From contig DATBFY010000098.1 of the NCBI GenBank assembly GCA_036558265.1, positions 1 to 6,145 on the forward strand: a stretch of DNA of 6,145 bases, read 5' to 3'. The stretch comes from RYN-433 sp036558265 (GTDB lineage Bacteria > Planctomycetota > Phycisphaerae > Tepidisphaerales > Tepidisphaeraceae). Position 1 is the stretch's first letter; each line of letters opens with the position of its first letter. A program made the translations under genes and the position numbers. Of this stretch, positions 1-5,963 are shown in pieces. A model generated the notes under the pieces. It made no database searches. It saw only the letters and a list, made by a program, of their open reading frames with translations, and was not told the origin of the DNA.

Positions 1-797
1 AGGTCGATCGGCAGGAACACCCCCTGGTTGTGGTCGGACGCCAGGATGAGCTGCTTATCGCCATTGACGGCGTAGCCTGATTCCTGGGGCTGGTGACCCG
101 TGAGGATCAGGTTCGTCCTGACCTTCTCGGCGAACTTATCGACCGTCGCCGGGCTCATGTTGCGCCCCCAGATCAACTGGTAGACCGGCCCCGTCCGCTG
201 GGCGTAATCCGGCCCCGCAAGGGGCCGGTCGAAGATGCTGAAGTCAAACTCATCGATCTGGTCGTCGGTCGGCAGGCTGTGGCAGCAGAAGATGCCGTTG
301 GGCGCCCGGATGGCCAGAGGGAGAGATAGGAGGAATTCAGAGATAGCCACGGTCACGACATTGTGCTGCCCCTCAAACGCCTTCTTCACGCCCTTAGTGA
401 AGGCCTCGCAAACAGATAGGCCGGCCTTCATGATTCCCTTGCCGTGGATCTGCGCCAAATCGTGGTTGGCGAGCATGAAATGAACCTGCTCGGGGAAGTC
501 GCACTTGAGCTCGGCGGCGCGATAGAGGGTGATCCAGGACTCCTCCGCACCGGCAGCGTCATAATGATCGCCATGGATCAGTTCGTGGAGGACCAGGTGC
601 CGCTGGGGGTTTTCCTCGAGGTTGGCGGCGCGGACGAGCTTCTCGAAGTTTCGGCGGTGGTCGTGGAGGTCGCCGGTCATCCAGAGTTCGCCTTCGGCGG
701 GAAGGTTGATGACCTGGTCCTGGCGCAGCGGTTCGATGCGGTTCTCGTCCGCCGCCGTGCCAAGCGTTTCCACGACGTGGTCTGCGCTAGGGTGCAT
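1..797 (-). CDS. Calcineurin-like metallophosphoesterase (3' end outside window)
   Basis: A continuous minus-strand frame of 265 codons runs from an ATG at 797 off the left edge, so the C-terminus is missing. Visible in the translation is the metallophosphoesterase motif series: GDLHD at residues 42-46 (metal ligands D43, H45), GDHYD at 76-80 (D77), ANHD at 110-113 (N111, H112), a lone histidine in CCHS (H173) and TGHQ at 233-236 (H235). The family uses a two-metal centre to cleave phosphate mono- or diesters; the substrate here cannot be told, though protein phosphatase or nucleotide phosphodiesterase activity are both possible. No signal peptide or membrane segment is seen, so it should be cytoplasmic. 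The third motif has Ala where the family usually has Gly. An in-frame TGA lies 12 codons upstream of the chosen ATG, so the start cannot be much earlier; no clear Shine-Dalgarno precedes it. It is transcribed away from the glycan genes, and a good promoter lies 47 bases upstream. Confidence 0.87.
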   Translation of the reverse strand, partial: MHPSADHVVETLGTAADENRIEPLRQDQVINLPAEGELWMTGDLHDHRRNFEKLVRAANLEENPQRHLVLHELIHGDHYDAAGAEESWITLYRAAELKCDFPEQVHFMLANHDLAQIHGKGIMKAGLSVCEAFTKGVKKAFEGQHNVVTVAISEFLLSLPLAIRAPNGIFCCHSLPTDDQIDEFDFSIFDRPLAGPDYAQRTGPVYQLIWGRNMSPATVDKFAEKVRTNLILTGHQPQESGYAVNGDKQLILASDHNQGVFLPID

Positions 798-843
798 GAA
801 AAGGATTGGTAGAGGAGCGGGGACGTTTCGTCAACTTCGACGC

Positions 844-872
844 ATTATCAGGGGAATCGGTCTATTTTCCAA
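844..872 (-). promoter_or_regulatory. Sigma70-type promoter of the phosphoesterase gene
   Basis: Read on the minus strand, TTGGAA (872-867) is followed by a 17-base spacer and GATAAT (849-844). The -35 box matches the consensus at four of six positions and the -10 box at five of six, with ideal spacing. Transcription would start near 837, giving a leader of about 40 bases before the ATG at 797. This is the best promoter match I found in the window. It is a sequence match only. Confidence 0.6.
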
Positions 873-884
873 TCACTACCGATT
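855..884. repeat. Inverted repeat over the -35 box, possible operator
   Basis: AATCGGT (855-861) and ACCGATT (878-884) are perfect 7-base inverted arms separated by 16 bases. The -35 box of the minus-strand promoter (867-872) lies between the arms. A dyad in this place is typical of a binding site for a dimeric regulator, but a 7-base match can arise by chance in a region of this size. No regulator gene is present in the window. Confidence 0.35.
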
Positions 885-946
885 GCCTAACCTGCCGCGC
901 CGTCGGATGTCTAATGCCTGCCCTGATGGCCGGCGCGCCCGTCGCG

Positions 947-962
947 CGGGGAATTTTCCCCG
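947..962. repeat. Short palindrome CGGGGAA-TT-TTCCCCG
   Basis: Perfect 7-base arms (947-953 and 956-962) flank a two-base centre. The site ends 19 bases before the TATGAT hexamer at 982-987, close to where a -35 box would be expected, so it could be an operator for the plus-strand glycan genes. The arms are too close to form a stable RNA hairpin, which makes protein binding the more natural reading. It could also be chance. Confidence 0.35.
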
Positions 963-981
963 TCTACCGGTCTGTGGCGTT

Positions 982-987
982 TATGAT
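982..987 (+). promoter_or_regulatory. Possible -10 box for the glycan genes
   Basis: TATGAT matches the sigma70 -10 consensus at five of six positions and faces the glycosidase-glycosyltransferase gene. No -35 hexamer is found at 16-18 bases upstream and no extended -10 TG is present, so factor-independent activity is doubtful. An activator could compensate, as could another sigma factor. Confidence 0.22.
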
Positions 988-1161
988 ACGCTCCCGCGCT
1001 TCCCGGCCGTTGGCGGGAATCCGGATGCCAGTGAGAGCGTCGTAGAAGCGAAATCGAGATCGAAGGCCGCGCTGAACCTGAGAGTCGAACGCCGAATCCC
1101 GCCACCGCGCCACCGTCGAGGGGCCCAAGCCTCCGCGATCGTTCCACCGCGTCGAGGGAAC

Positions 1162-1166
1162 GAGGA
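1162..1166 (+). promoter_or_regulatory. Ribosome binding site deciding the start at 1175
   Basis: GAGGA ends eight bases before the ATG at 1175, an ideal distance. It favours this start over a GTG at 1298, nearer to where the recognisable hydrolase domain begins and without a purine-rich site before it. The first 40 or so residues are therefore probably translated, although they resemble no domain. Confidence 0.6.
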
Positions 1167-1174
1167 CTGTCGTC

Positions 1175-3901
1175 ATGACCGTTGCCGTTGCATTGGAGTC
1201 ACCGCGCGAGCAAGCCCATCCCGCGTCCACGGGGACCTGTGGATCACCGGGCGGTCATTCCGGGCGGCAGCGGCGCGCCGAACCGATCACCAACCGCGTG
1301 CGTCGCGACGGCAAGTTCTTCCGGCTGGGGACTGAGAAGTTTTACGTCAAGGGCGTGACCTACGGCCCGTTCGCCGCCAATGCCGACGGCGACCCGCTGC
1401 CCTCCCCGGAGCACACGCGGAAGGATTTCGAACAGATCCTTGCGATGGGCGCCAACTGCGTGCGGATCTATCACGTCCCGCCGCGGTGGTTCTTGGACCT
1501 GGCGCAGGAGATGGGGTTGAAGATCTTCCTCGACGTCGCCTGGCCCAAGAACCTGACGTTCGTCGGCGACGCCGAGATCACCCGGGCGGCGCACGAGGCC
1601 GTGCGCCACGCCGCGCGGTCGTGCGGGAATCACCCGGCGGTTTTCGCGATCAGCGTGGTCAACGAGATCCCGCCGGACATCGTCCGCTTCGTGTGCAAAG
1701 AGCGGGTGGAGCACTTCGTGGACGAGCTGGTCCGCATCGCCAAGGCCGAGGCGCCGGACTGCCTGATCACGTTCGCCAATTTCCCGACGACGGAGTACCT
1801 GCAGCCGCGGGCGATCGACTTCGTCTGCTTCAACGTCTACCTGCACGAGGACAAGCAGTTCCGCAATTATCTGGCGCGGCTGCAGAACATCGCCGGCGAC
1901 AAGCCGCTGATGCTGGGCGAGTACGGCATCGACACGTTCCGCGAGTACCCGGAAGAGCGTCAGGCCGAGATCCTGTCGAACCACGTCCGCGCCGTGTTCG
2001 ACGAGGGGTGCGTCGGCACGTTCATCTTCAGTTACACCGACGACTGGTACACGCACGGCTGGCAGATCGAGGACTGGGCGTTCGGCGTCGTGCGGCGCGA
2101 GCGCGACGAGCAGGGGTATCGCAAGACCAAGCCGGCGTACCACGCGCTCCAGCCGCTCTTCGCGCGCGCCCCGCAGGTCGCGGACGACAACCTGCCGATG
2201 ATGAGCGTGATCATCTGCTCGTACAACGGCGCCAGCACCGTCGAGAGCTGCCTGCGGTCGATGGAGCGGATCAGGTACCCGGCGTACGAGGTGATCTTCG
2301 TCGACGACGGCTCGACGGATGGCACGCAGGAGATCCTCAAGAAGTTCCCCTGGGTGCGGAATATCCGGCAGAAGAACATGGGCCTGTCGTACGCGCGCAA
2401 CGTCGGCATGAACGCCGCGCGGGGCGAGATCATCGTCTACACGGATTCGGACTGCGAGGCGGACGAGGATTGGCTTTACTACATGGCCCTGGCGATGGTG
2501 CGCTCGCCCCACGCCGGCATGGGCGGGCCGAACCTGATCCCCGACGAGGGGTCGTGGGTGGCGGATTGCGTGGGCCTGTCGCCCGGCGGGCCGACGCACG
2601 TCATGATCGACGACCGCACCGCCGAGCACGTCCCCGGCTGCAACATGGCCTACTACACGCGCGTGGCCAAGGAGATCAACGGCTTCGACAGCCAGTTCCG
2701 CGCCGCCGGCGATGACGTGGACTTCATCTGGCGCCTCCAGCACGCCGGTTACACGATCGGCTTCGCGCCCGCGGCCCAGGTCTGGCACTACCGGCGGAAC
2801 ACCGTCAAAGCGTACCTGAAGCAGCAGCGCGGATACGGCGTCGCCGAAGCGCTGCTGAAGTACAAGCACCCCGACCACTTCAACACGCTGGGCGCCAGTC
2901 ACTGGCGCGGCAAGATCTACGGCACCGACCAGATCGGCGTGCGCATGACCGGGGACGTGGTGTACCACGGCTTGTTCGGCACGGGCTTGTTCCAGACGAT
3001 CTACCGTCGCCCGGCGTCGCTGGTTGCGGCGATGCTGATGAGCATCGAGTGGCACCTGCTTTACGCGTTCGTCGCGGTGCTTGGCCTGGCGTTCTTCCCG
3101 CTGCTCTGGGTGGCACTGTGCATGGTTTTCGTGCCGGTGGTGCTGGCGATCATCGCCGCGATGCAGCAGCCGATGCCGCAGCACAAGCACGCGTTCACGC
3201 GGCCGCTGATCGCGTACCTGCACTACCGCCAGCCGATCACGCGCGGCTGGGCGCGCTATTCGGTCCGCCTCAAGGCCAAAGTCCTCAATGACGAGGCGAA
3301 GGGTTACCGCCGTCCCACGCGCCTGCCCTTTGACCCGACGGATTCCCAGACGCTGCTTTATTGGAGCAAGTGGTACGACCGCCTCACACTGCTCGACCGC
3401 GCGGCCAACGAGGTGCGCAAGGCCGGCTGGCGGATGCGCGTGGATTCCGGCTGGGCGAACTGGGACATGGAGATCTACGGCAGCCGCTACGTGAAGGTGC
3501 GGATCGCGACGGCGACCGAGCACCACCACAACATCGGCATGCTGACGCGCGTGCGCGTCGAGCTGCACATGAGCAAGTTCTGCCTGGTGCTGTTCGTCGC
3601 CAGTTGCATGCTCGCGGGGCTGCTGCTGCTGTACATGTGGCCCTTCAGCCGGACCGCGGTGCTGATCCCGCTCACCTGGTGGGCGATGTACCTGGTGAAC
3701 CGCTGGCGCGTGGGCCGGCCGATCTTCGGTCTGATCGACGAGGTCGCCGAGCGCACCGGCTTTTATCCCGTGTACCCGAAGGACACCCCGCGGCACGAGC
3801 CGGTCAAGGCCGCCGCCCCGGCGTCGGCCGACAGCAAGGTCGCCCCGATCGAACCCGTGAAGGTCATCCCCGCGACCTCACCGATCGCCGCCGCCAAATG
3901 A
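1175..3901 (+). CDS. Glycoside hydrolase (TIM barrel) - family 2 glycosyltransferase fusion, membrane-anchored
   Basis: This 908-residue protein joins two opposing carbohydrate activities. Residues 1-44 are polar and probably disordered, with no signal peptide. Residues 45-330 form a TIM barrel like the catalytic domain of GH2/GH5-type glycosidases: VVNEIP (N163-E164) supplies the expected acid/base, GEYG (E249) the nucleophile, and DDWYTHG (289-295) plus the KTKPAYHAL tail (317-325) match the barrel's end. Residues 342-565 are a GT2 (GT-A fold) domain: SVIICSYNG at the start, VDDGSTDG (376-383), TDSD (423-426) as the metal-binding DxD, GDDVDF (512-517) as the region of the catalytic acid, and QQRGYG (550-555) in the place of the QxxRW motif. 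Hydrophobic stretches lie near 627-645, 646-664, 802-821 and 826-842, with a soluble region of about 135 residues between the pairs; the C-terminal tail is Pro/Ala-rich. No membrane segment separates hydrolase and transferase, so both should face the cytoplasm. It probably polymerises a sugar from an activated nucleotide donor, with the hydrolase domain trimming, branching or cyclising the product. Sugar and linkage cannot be told. The exporter gene follows 68 bases downstream. Confidence 0.92.
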   Translation: MTVAVALESPREQAHPASTGTCGSPGGHSGRQRRAEPITNRVRRDGKFFRLGTEKFYVKGVTYGPFAANADGDPLPSPEHTRKDFEQILAMGANCVRIYHVPPRWFLDLAQEMGLKIFLDVAWPKNLTFVGDAEITRAAHEAVRHAARSCGNHPAVFAISVVNEIPPDIVRFVCKERVEHFVDELVRIAKAEAPDCLITFANFPTTEYLQPRAIDFVCFNVYLHEDKQFRNYLARLQNIAGDKPLMLGEYGIDTFREYPEERQAEILSNHVRAVFDEGCVGTFIFSYTDDWYTHGWQIEDWAFGVVRRERDEQGYRKTKPAYHALQPLFARAPQVADDNLPMMSVIICSYNGASTVESCLRSMERIRYPAYEVIFVDDGSTDGTQEILKKFPWVRNIRQKNMGLSYARNVGMNAARGEIIVYTDSDCEADEDWLYYMALAMVRSPHAGMGGPNLIPDEGSWVADCVGLSPGGPTHVMIDDRTAEHVPGCNMAYYTRVAKEINGFDSQFRAAGDDVDFIWRLQHAGYTIGFAPAAQVWHYRRNTVKAYLKQQRGYGVAEALLKYKHPDHFNTLGASHWRGKIYGTDQIGVRMTGDVVYHGLFGTGLFQTIYRRPASLVAAMLMSIEWHLLYAFVAVLGLAFFPLLWVALCMVFVPVVLAIIAAMQQPMPQHKHAFTRPLIAYLHYRQPITRGWARYSVRLKAKVLNDEAKGYRRPTRLPFDPTDSQTLLYWSKWYDRLTLLDRAANEVRKAGWRMRVDSGWANWDMEIYGSRYVKVRIATATEHHHNIGMLTRVRVELHMSKFCLVLFVASCMLAGLLLLYMWPFSRTAVLIPLTWWAMYLVNRWRVGRPIFGLIDEVAERTGFYPVYPKDTPRHEPVKAAAPASADSKVAPIEPVKVIPATSPIAAAK

Positions 3902-3938
3902 CGCGCGCACCTCCCCTGTCTGCCCGCGGATAGCAACG

Positions 3939-3967
3939 CTGTCATTCGTTCTCCCCCGGCGTAAGAT
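3939..3967 (+). promoter_or_regulatory. Possible internal promoter before the ABC exporter gene
   Basis: CTGTCA (3939-3944), a 17-base spacer and TAAGAT (3962-3967) each match the sigma70 boxes at four of six positions. Transcription would begin near 3974, after the first ATG (3970) and just before the second (3979), which would make a nearly leaderless message. No terminator hairpin is seen between the two genes, so read-through from upstream is also expected. Confidence 0.3.
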
Positions 3968-3969
3968 CG

Positions 3970-5877
3970 ATGGGGTACATGACGACGCAAGGCGTCCCGC
4001 CACCCCAAGTTCACTCCGCGTTCCGATCGGGCGTGCGATTCTACGCGCGGGTCCTGCGTTACTTCACCCGGGACTGGCCCTACGTCCTGCTCACCGTGGC
4101 GTTCATCATCCTGGCGACGATCTGCGCGCTGCTCCAGCCGTTCCCGCTGGCGATCCTGATCGATGCGCTCGCGGGCAAGCAGCCGAGCAATCACTGGGCG
4201 TATCGCTTCGTGCGCATGTTCACGCCCCAGCATGGCGACATGGTGCGCCAGATCGTCGCGCTGGCGGTCATCACCCTGGTTCTCCGCCTGCTCCAGGAAC
4301 TCTTTACGATGGGGCGGACGCTTGCCAACATCCGCGTCGGCTACTCGGGCCTCATGCGCGCCCGTTGCGACCTGTTTAACAAGCTCCAGCAACTCTCGCT
4401 GGCCTATTACAAGTCGCAGCCGCAGGGCGACGCGATCTATCGCCTCAGCCAGGACGTCTATGGCCTGCAGGCGATCCTCAACGTGATCGTCAACGCCGTC
4501 GTCGTGAGCGTCCTCACGCTCATCGCGATGGCCTGGGTCATGTTCTCGATGGACTGGCGGCTGACGCTGGTCGCGCTATCGGTGACGCCGCTCCTGATCC
4601 TCACGCACCAGTACTTCAACCGTGTGCTCAAGCGCAAGTGGACGGAGGTCAAGCAGATCGACTCGGACCTGACCACGACCATCCAGCGATCGGTCGCCAC
4701 CATGGGGCTGGTGCAGGCGTTCGGCCAGGAGGATCGCGAGTACCACCGCTTCGAGCACACGGTGCGCAGCTCGATCAGCAAGTACGTCCTGACTCACCTC
4801 CAGGAGGTGTTCTACGGCGTGGTCGTCGGCGCTCTCCTGGGAACGGGGGCGGCGATCATCTTCGGCTACGGTGGATACCTCGTCTACCGCGACCAGGTGC
4901 TCAACAACGCCGGCGAGGCCGGCATGACCGTCGGCAGCCTCTACGTGTTCATCAACTACCTCGCGCAGCTCTACGCGCCGCTGAGCGCGCTGTCGGCCGC
5001 GGGCGCGAGCATGACCAACGGCATTGTCGGCGCGCAGCGGGTGTTCGAGGTGCTCGACCGCGACCCGGTCATCTACGACGCGCCTGGCGCGGTCGCGCTC
5101 CCCCGCCAGCCGCGCGTGCTGGCGCTCGAAGACCTCACGTTCGAGTACTTGCCGGACAAGCCCGTCCTCCGCGGCATCGACGCGACGGTCACGCCCGGGC
5201 AGATGGTCGCGTTCGTCGGCTCGAGCGGCGTCGGCAAGTCCACGCTGCTCTCGCTCCTGCCGCGCTTTTACGACCCGACCGGCGGCGCGATCCGGCTCGA
5301 CGGCCAGGACATCCGCCGCGTCCGCATCCGGGACCTCCGCCGGCACATCGCCCTGGTCCTGCAGGAGAATGTGATCCTGCCGACCAGCGTCGCCGAGAAC
5401 ATCGCCTACGGCCGCCCCGAAGCCACGGACGAACAGATCCGCCACGCGGCACGACTTGCCGAGGCCGACGACTTCATCGCCGCGCTCCCCGGGGACTATC
5501 AGGCCCAGATCAGCGAGTCCGGCTCGAACCTCTCGGGCGGCCAGCGCCAGCGCATCGCGATCGCCCGCGCCCTGATCACCGAGGCGCCGATCATGATCCT
5601 CGACGAGCCGACCAGCGCGCTCGATCCCAACAACGAACGCGCGATCACCCACACGCTCAATGCCCTCAAGGGCCAGCGGACGATCATCCTGGTCAGCCAC
5701 CGCCTGAGCACGGTCGTCGCGTGCGACCAGATCTTCATGATGGCCCACGGTCAGATCATCGAGCGCGGCACGCACGAGGAGCTGATCGCGCGGCGCGGGG
5801 CCTATTACGAGATGGCGCGGCACCAGTTGCAGATCGACGAGGACGTGCAACCGACGACGGAAAGCGTCCTTCCGTAG
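3970..5877 (+). CDS. ABC exporter half-transporter (MsbA/NdvA type), permease fused to ATPase
   Basis: A complete 635-residue type IV ABC exporter that should work as a homodimer in the inner membrane. The N-terminal part has about six membrane segments (near residues 38-58, 94-112, 171-192, 196-213, 281-304 and 321-340). The ATPase domain from about residue 383 has every expected element: aromatic A-loop Y393, Walker A GSSGVGKS (417-424), Q-loop Q465, signature LSGGQ (521-525), Walker B IMILDE (541-546) with catalytic E546, D-loop SALD (549-552) and H-loop H577. It should therefore be an active ATPase. Family members export lipids, peptides or glycans. The preceding glycosyltransferase fusion on the same strand suggests a glycan, as NdvA does for cyclic beta-glucan, but lipid or drug export cannot be ruled out from sequence. 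Two in-frame ATGs (3970, 3979) are possible starts and neither has a good Shine-Dalgarno; 3970 is kept as the longer frame. The last codon and the stop fall within a palindromic element. Confidence 0.95.
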   Translation: MGYMTTQGVPPPQVHSAFRSGVRFYARVLRYFTRDWPYVLLTVAFIILATICALLQPFPLAILIDALAGKQPSNHWAYRFVRMFTPQHGDMVRQIVALAVITLVLRLLQELFTMGRTLANIRVGYSGLMRARCDLFNKLQQLSLAYYKSQPQGDAIYRLSQDVYGLQAILNVIVNAVVVSVLTLIAMAWVMFSMDWRLTLVALSVTPLLILTHQYFNRVLKRKWTEVKQIDSDLTTTIQRSVATMGLVQAFGQEDREYHRFEHTVRSSISKYVLTHLQEVFYGVVVGALLGTGAAIIFGYGGYLVYRDQVLNNAGEAGMTVGSLYVFINYLAQLYAPLSALSAAGASMTNGIVGAQRVFEVLDRDPVIYDAPGAVALPRQPRVLALEDLTFEYLPDKPVLRGIDATVTPGQMVAFVGSSGVGKSTLLSLLPRFYDPTGGAIRLDGQDIRRVRIRDLRRHIALVLQENVILPTSVAENIAYGRPEATDEQIRHAARLAEADDFIAALPGDYQAQISESGSNLSGGQRQRIAIARALITEAPIMILDEPTSALDPNNERAITHTLNALKGQRTIILVSHRLSTVVACDQIFMMAHGQIIERGTHEELIARRGAYYEMARHQLQIDEDVQPTTESVLP

Positions 5878-5942
5878 GTTCCGCCGTGCGGAACATCCCA
5901 TCCGTTCATTTCGCACGGATGATCCGCACAGCGGAACCTACG
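5873..5942. repeat. 70-base imperfect palindrome, REP/MITE-like, between convergent genes
   Basis: Arms 5873-5892 and 5923-5942 are complementary over 20 bases with a single mismatch (C5885 opposite A5930). Inside lies a second stem, CATCCGT (5899-5905) with ACGGATG (5915-5921), closing a nine-base loop. Each outer arm is also a small hairpin of its own: GTTCCGC-CGT-GCGGAAC (5878-5894) on the left and TCCGC-ACA-GCGGA (5923-5935) on the right. The element can thus form one long hairpin or three short ones, a design typical of REP and miniature transposable elements. It starts inside the exporter gene and supplies its TAG stop. I see no target-site duplication. There is no T-run on either side, so it is not a canonical intrinsic terminator, but its place between convergent genes would suit a two-way transcript end or RNA-stabilising structure. 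Confidence 0.85.
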
Positions 5943-5963
5943 CGCGGGCGCGCCGGAATCCCA

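Larger units (their letters stand above)
798..1174. other. Divergent intergenic region
   Basis: This 377-base stretch separates the 5' ends of the phosphoesterase gene (minus) and the glycosidase-glycosyltransferase gene (plus). I find no convincing protein in it: short frames crossing it translate to Arg/Ala/Pro/Ser-rich sequence without motifs. It is less GC-rich at 841-890, where the minus promoter lies. It also holds a TATGAT hexamer at 982-987 (plus), five of six matches to a -10 box but without a recognisable -35 box at normal spacing, so the plus-strand promoter is not settled. If that hexamer is used, the glycan transcript has a leader of about 180 bases. A small hairpin (TTCCCG at 1000-1005 with CGGGAA at 1014-1019) would lie in that leader. 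Confidence 0.7.

Noticed and set aside
934..957. GC-rich hairpin (CGCGC / GCGCG) followed by TTTT, resembling an intrinsic terminator
   Set aside because: The stem is only five pairs, the T-run is four bases and separated from the stem, and it lies between two divergent genes where neither transcript would end.
444..1335. Plus-strand open frames opposite the phosphoesterase gene and across the intergenic region
   Set aside because: They lack motifs, while the minus strand over 1-797 shows the complete ordered set of metallophosphoesterase motifs up to the edge.
1244..3796. An 850-codon open frame on the minus strand opposite the fusion gene
   Set aside because: Its translation is rich in Arg, Val, His, Asp and Ala with no domain or motif, as expected for the antisense of a GC-rich gene with strong third-position bias. 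The plus strand carries all recognisable catalytic motifs.
3902..3969. Search for a terminator or small gene between the fusion and exporter genes
   Set aside because: No inverted repeat with a T-run and no plausible frame was found, so the two genes are read as probably co-transcribed.
4576..5916. A 446-codon open frame on the minus strand opposite the ABC exporter gene
   Set aside because: Same shadow effect: low-complexity charged translation opposite a gene with every ABC motif intact.
5873..5942. Canonical Rho-independent terminator for the exporter gene
   Set aside because: The stem is strong, but the bases after it on the plus strand (CGCGGGCGCGCC) and before it on the minus strand lack a T-run, so it is listed as a palindromic repeat with possible end-of-transcript function.
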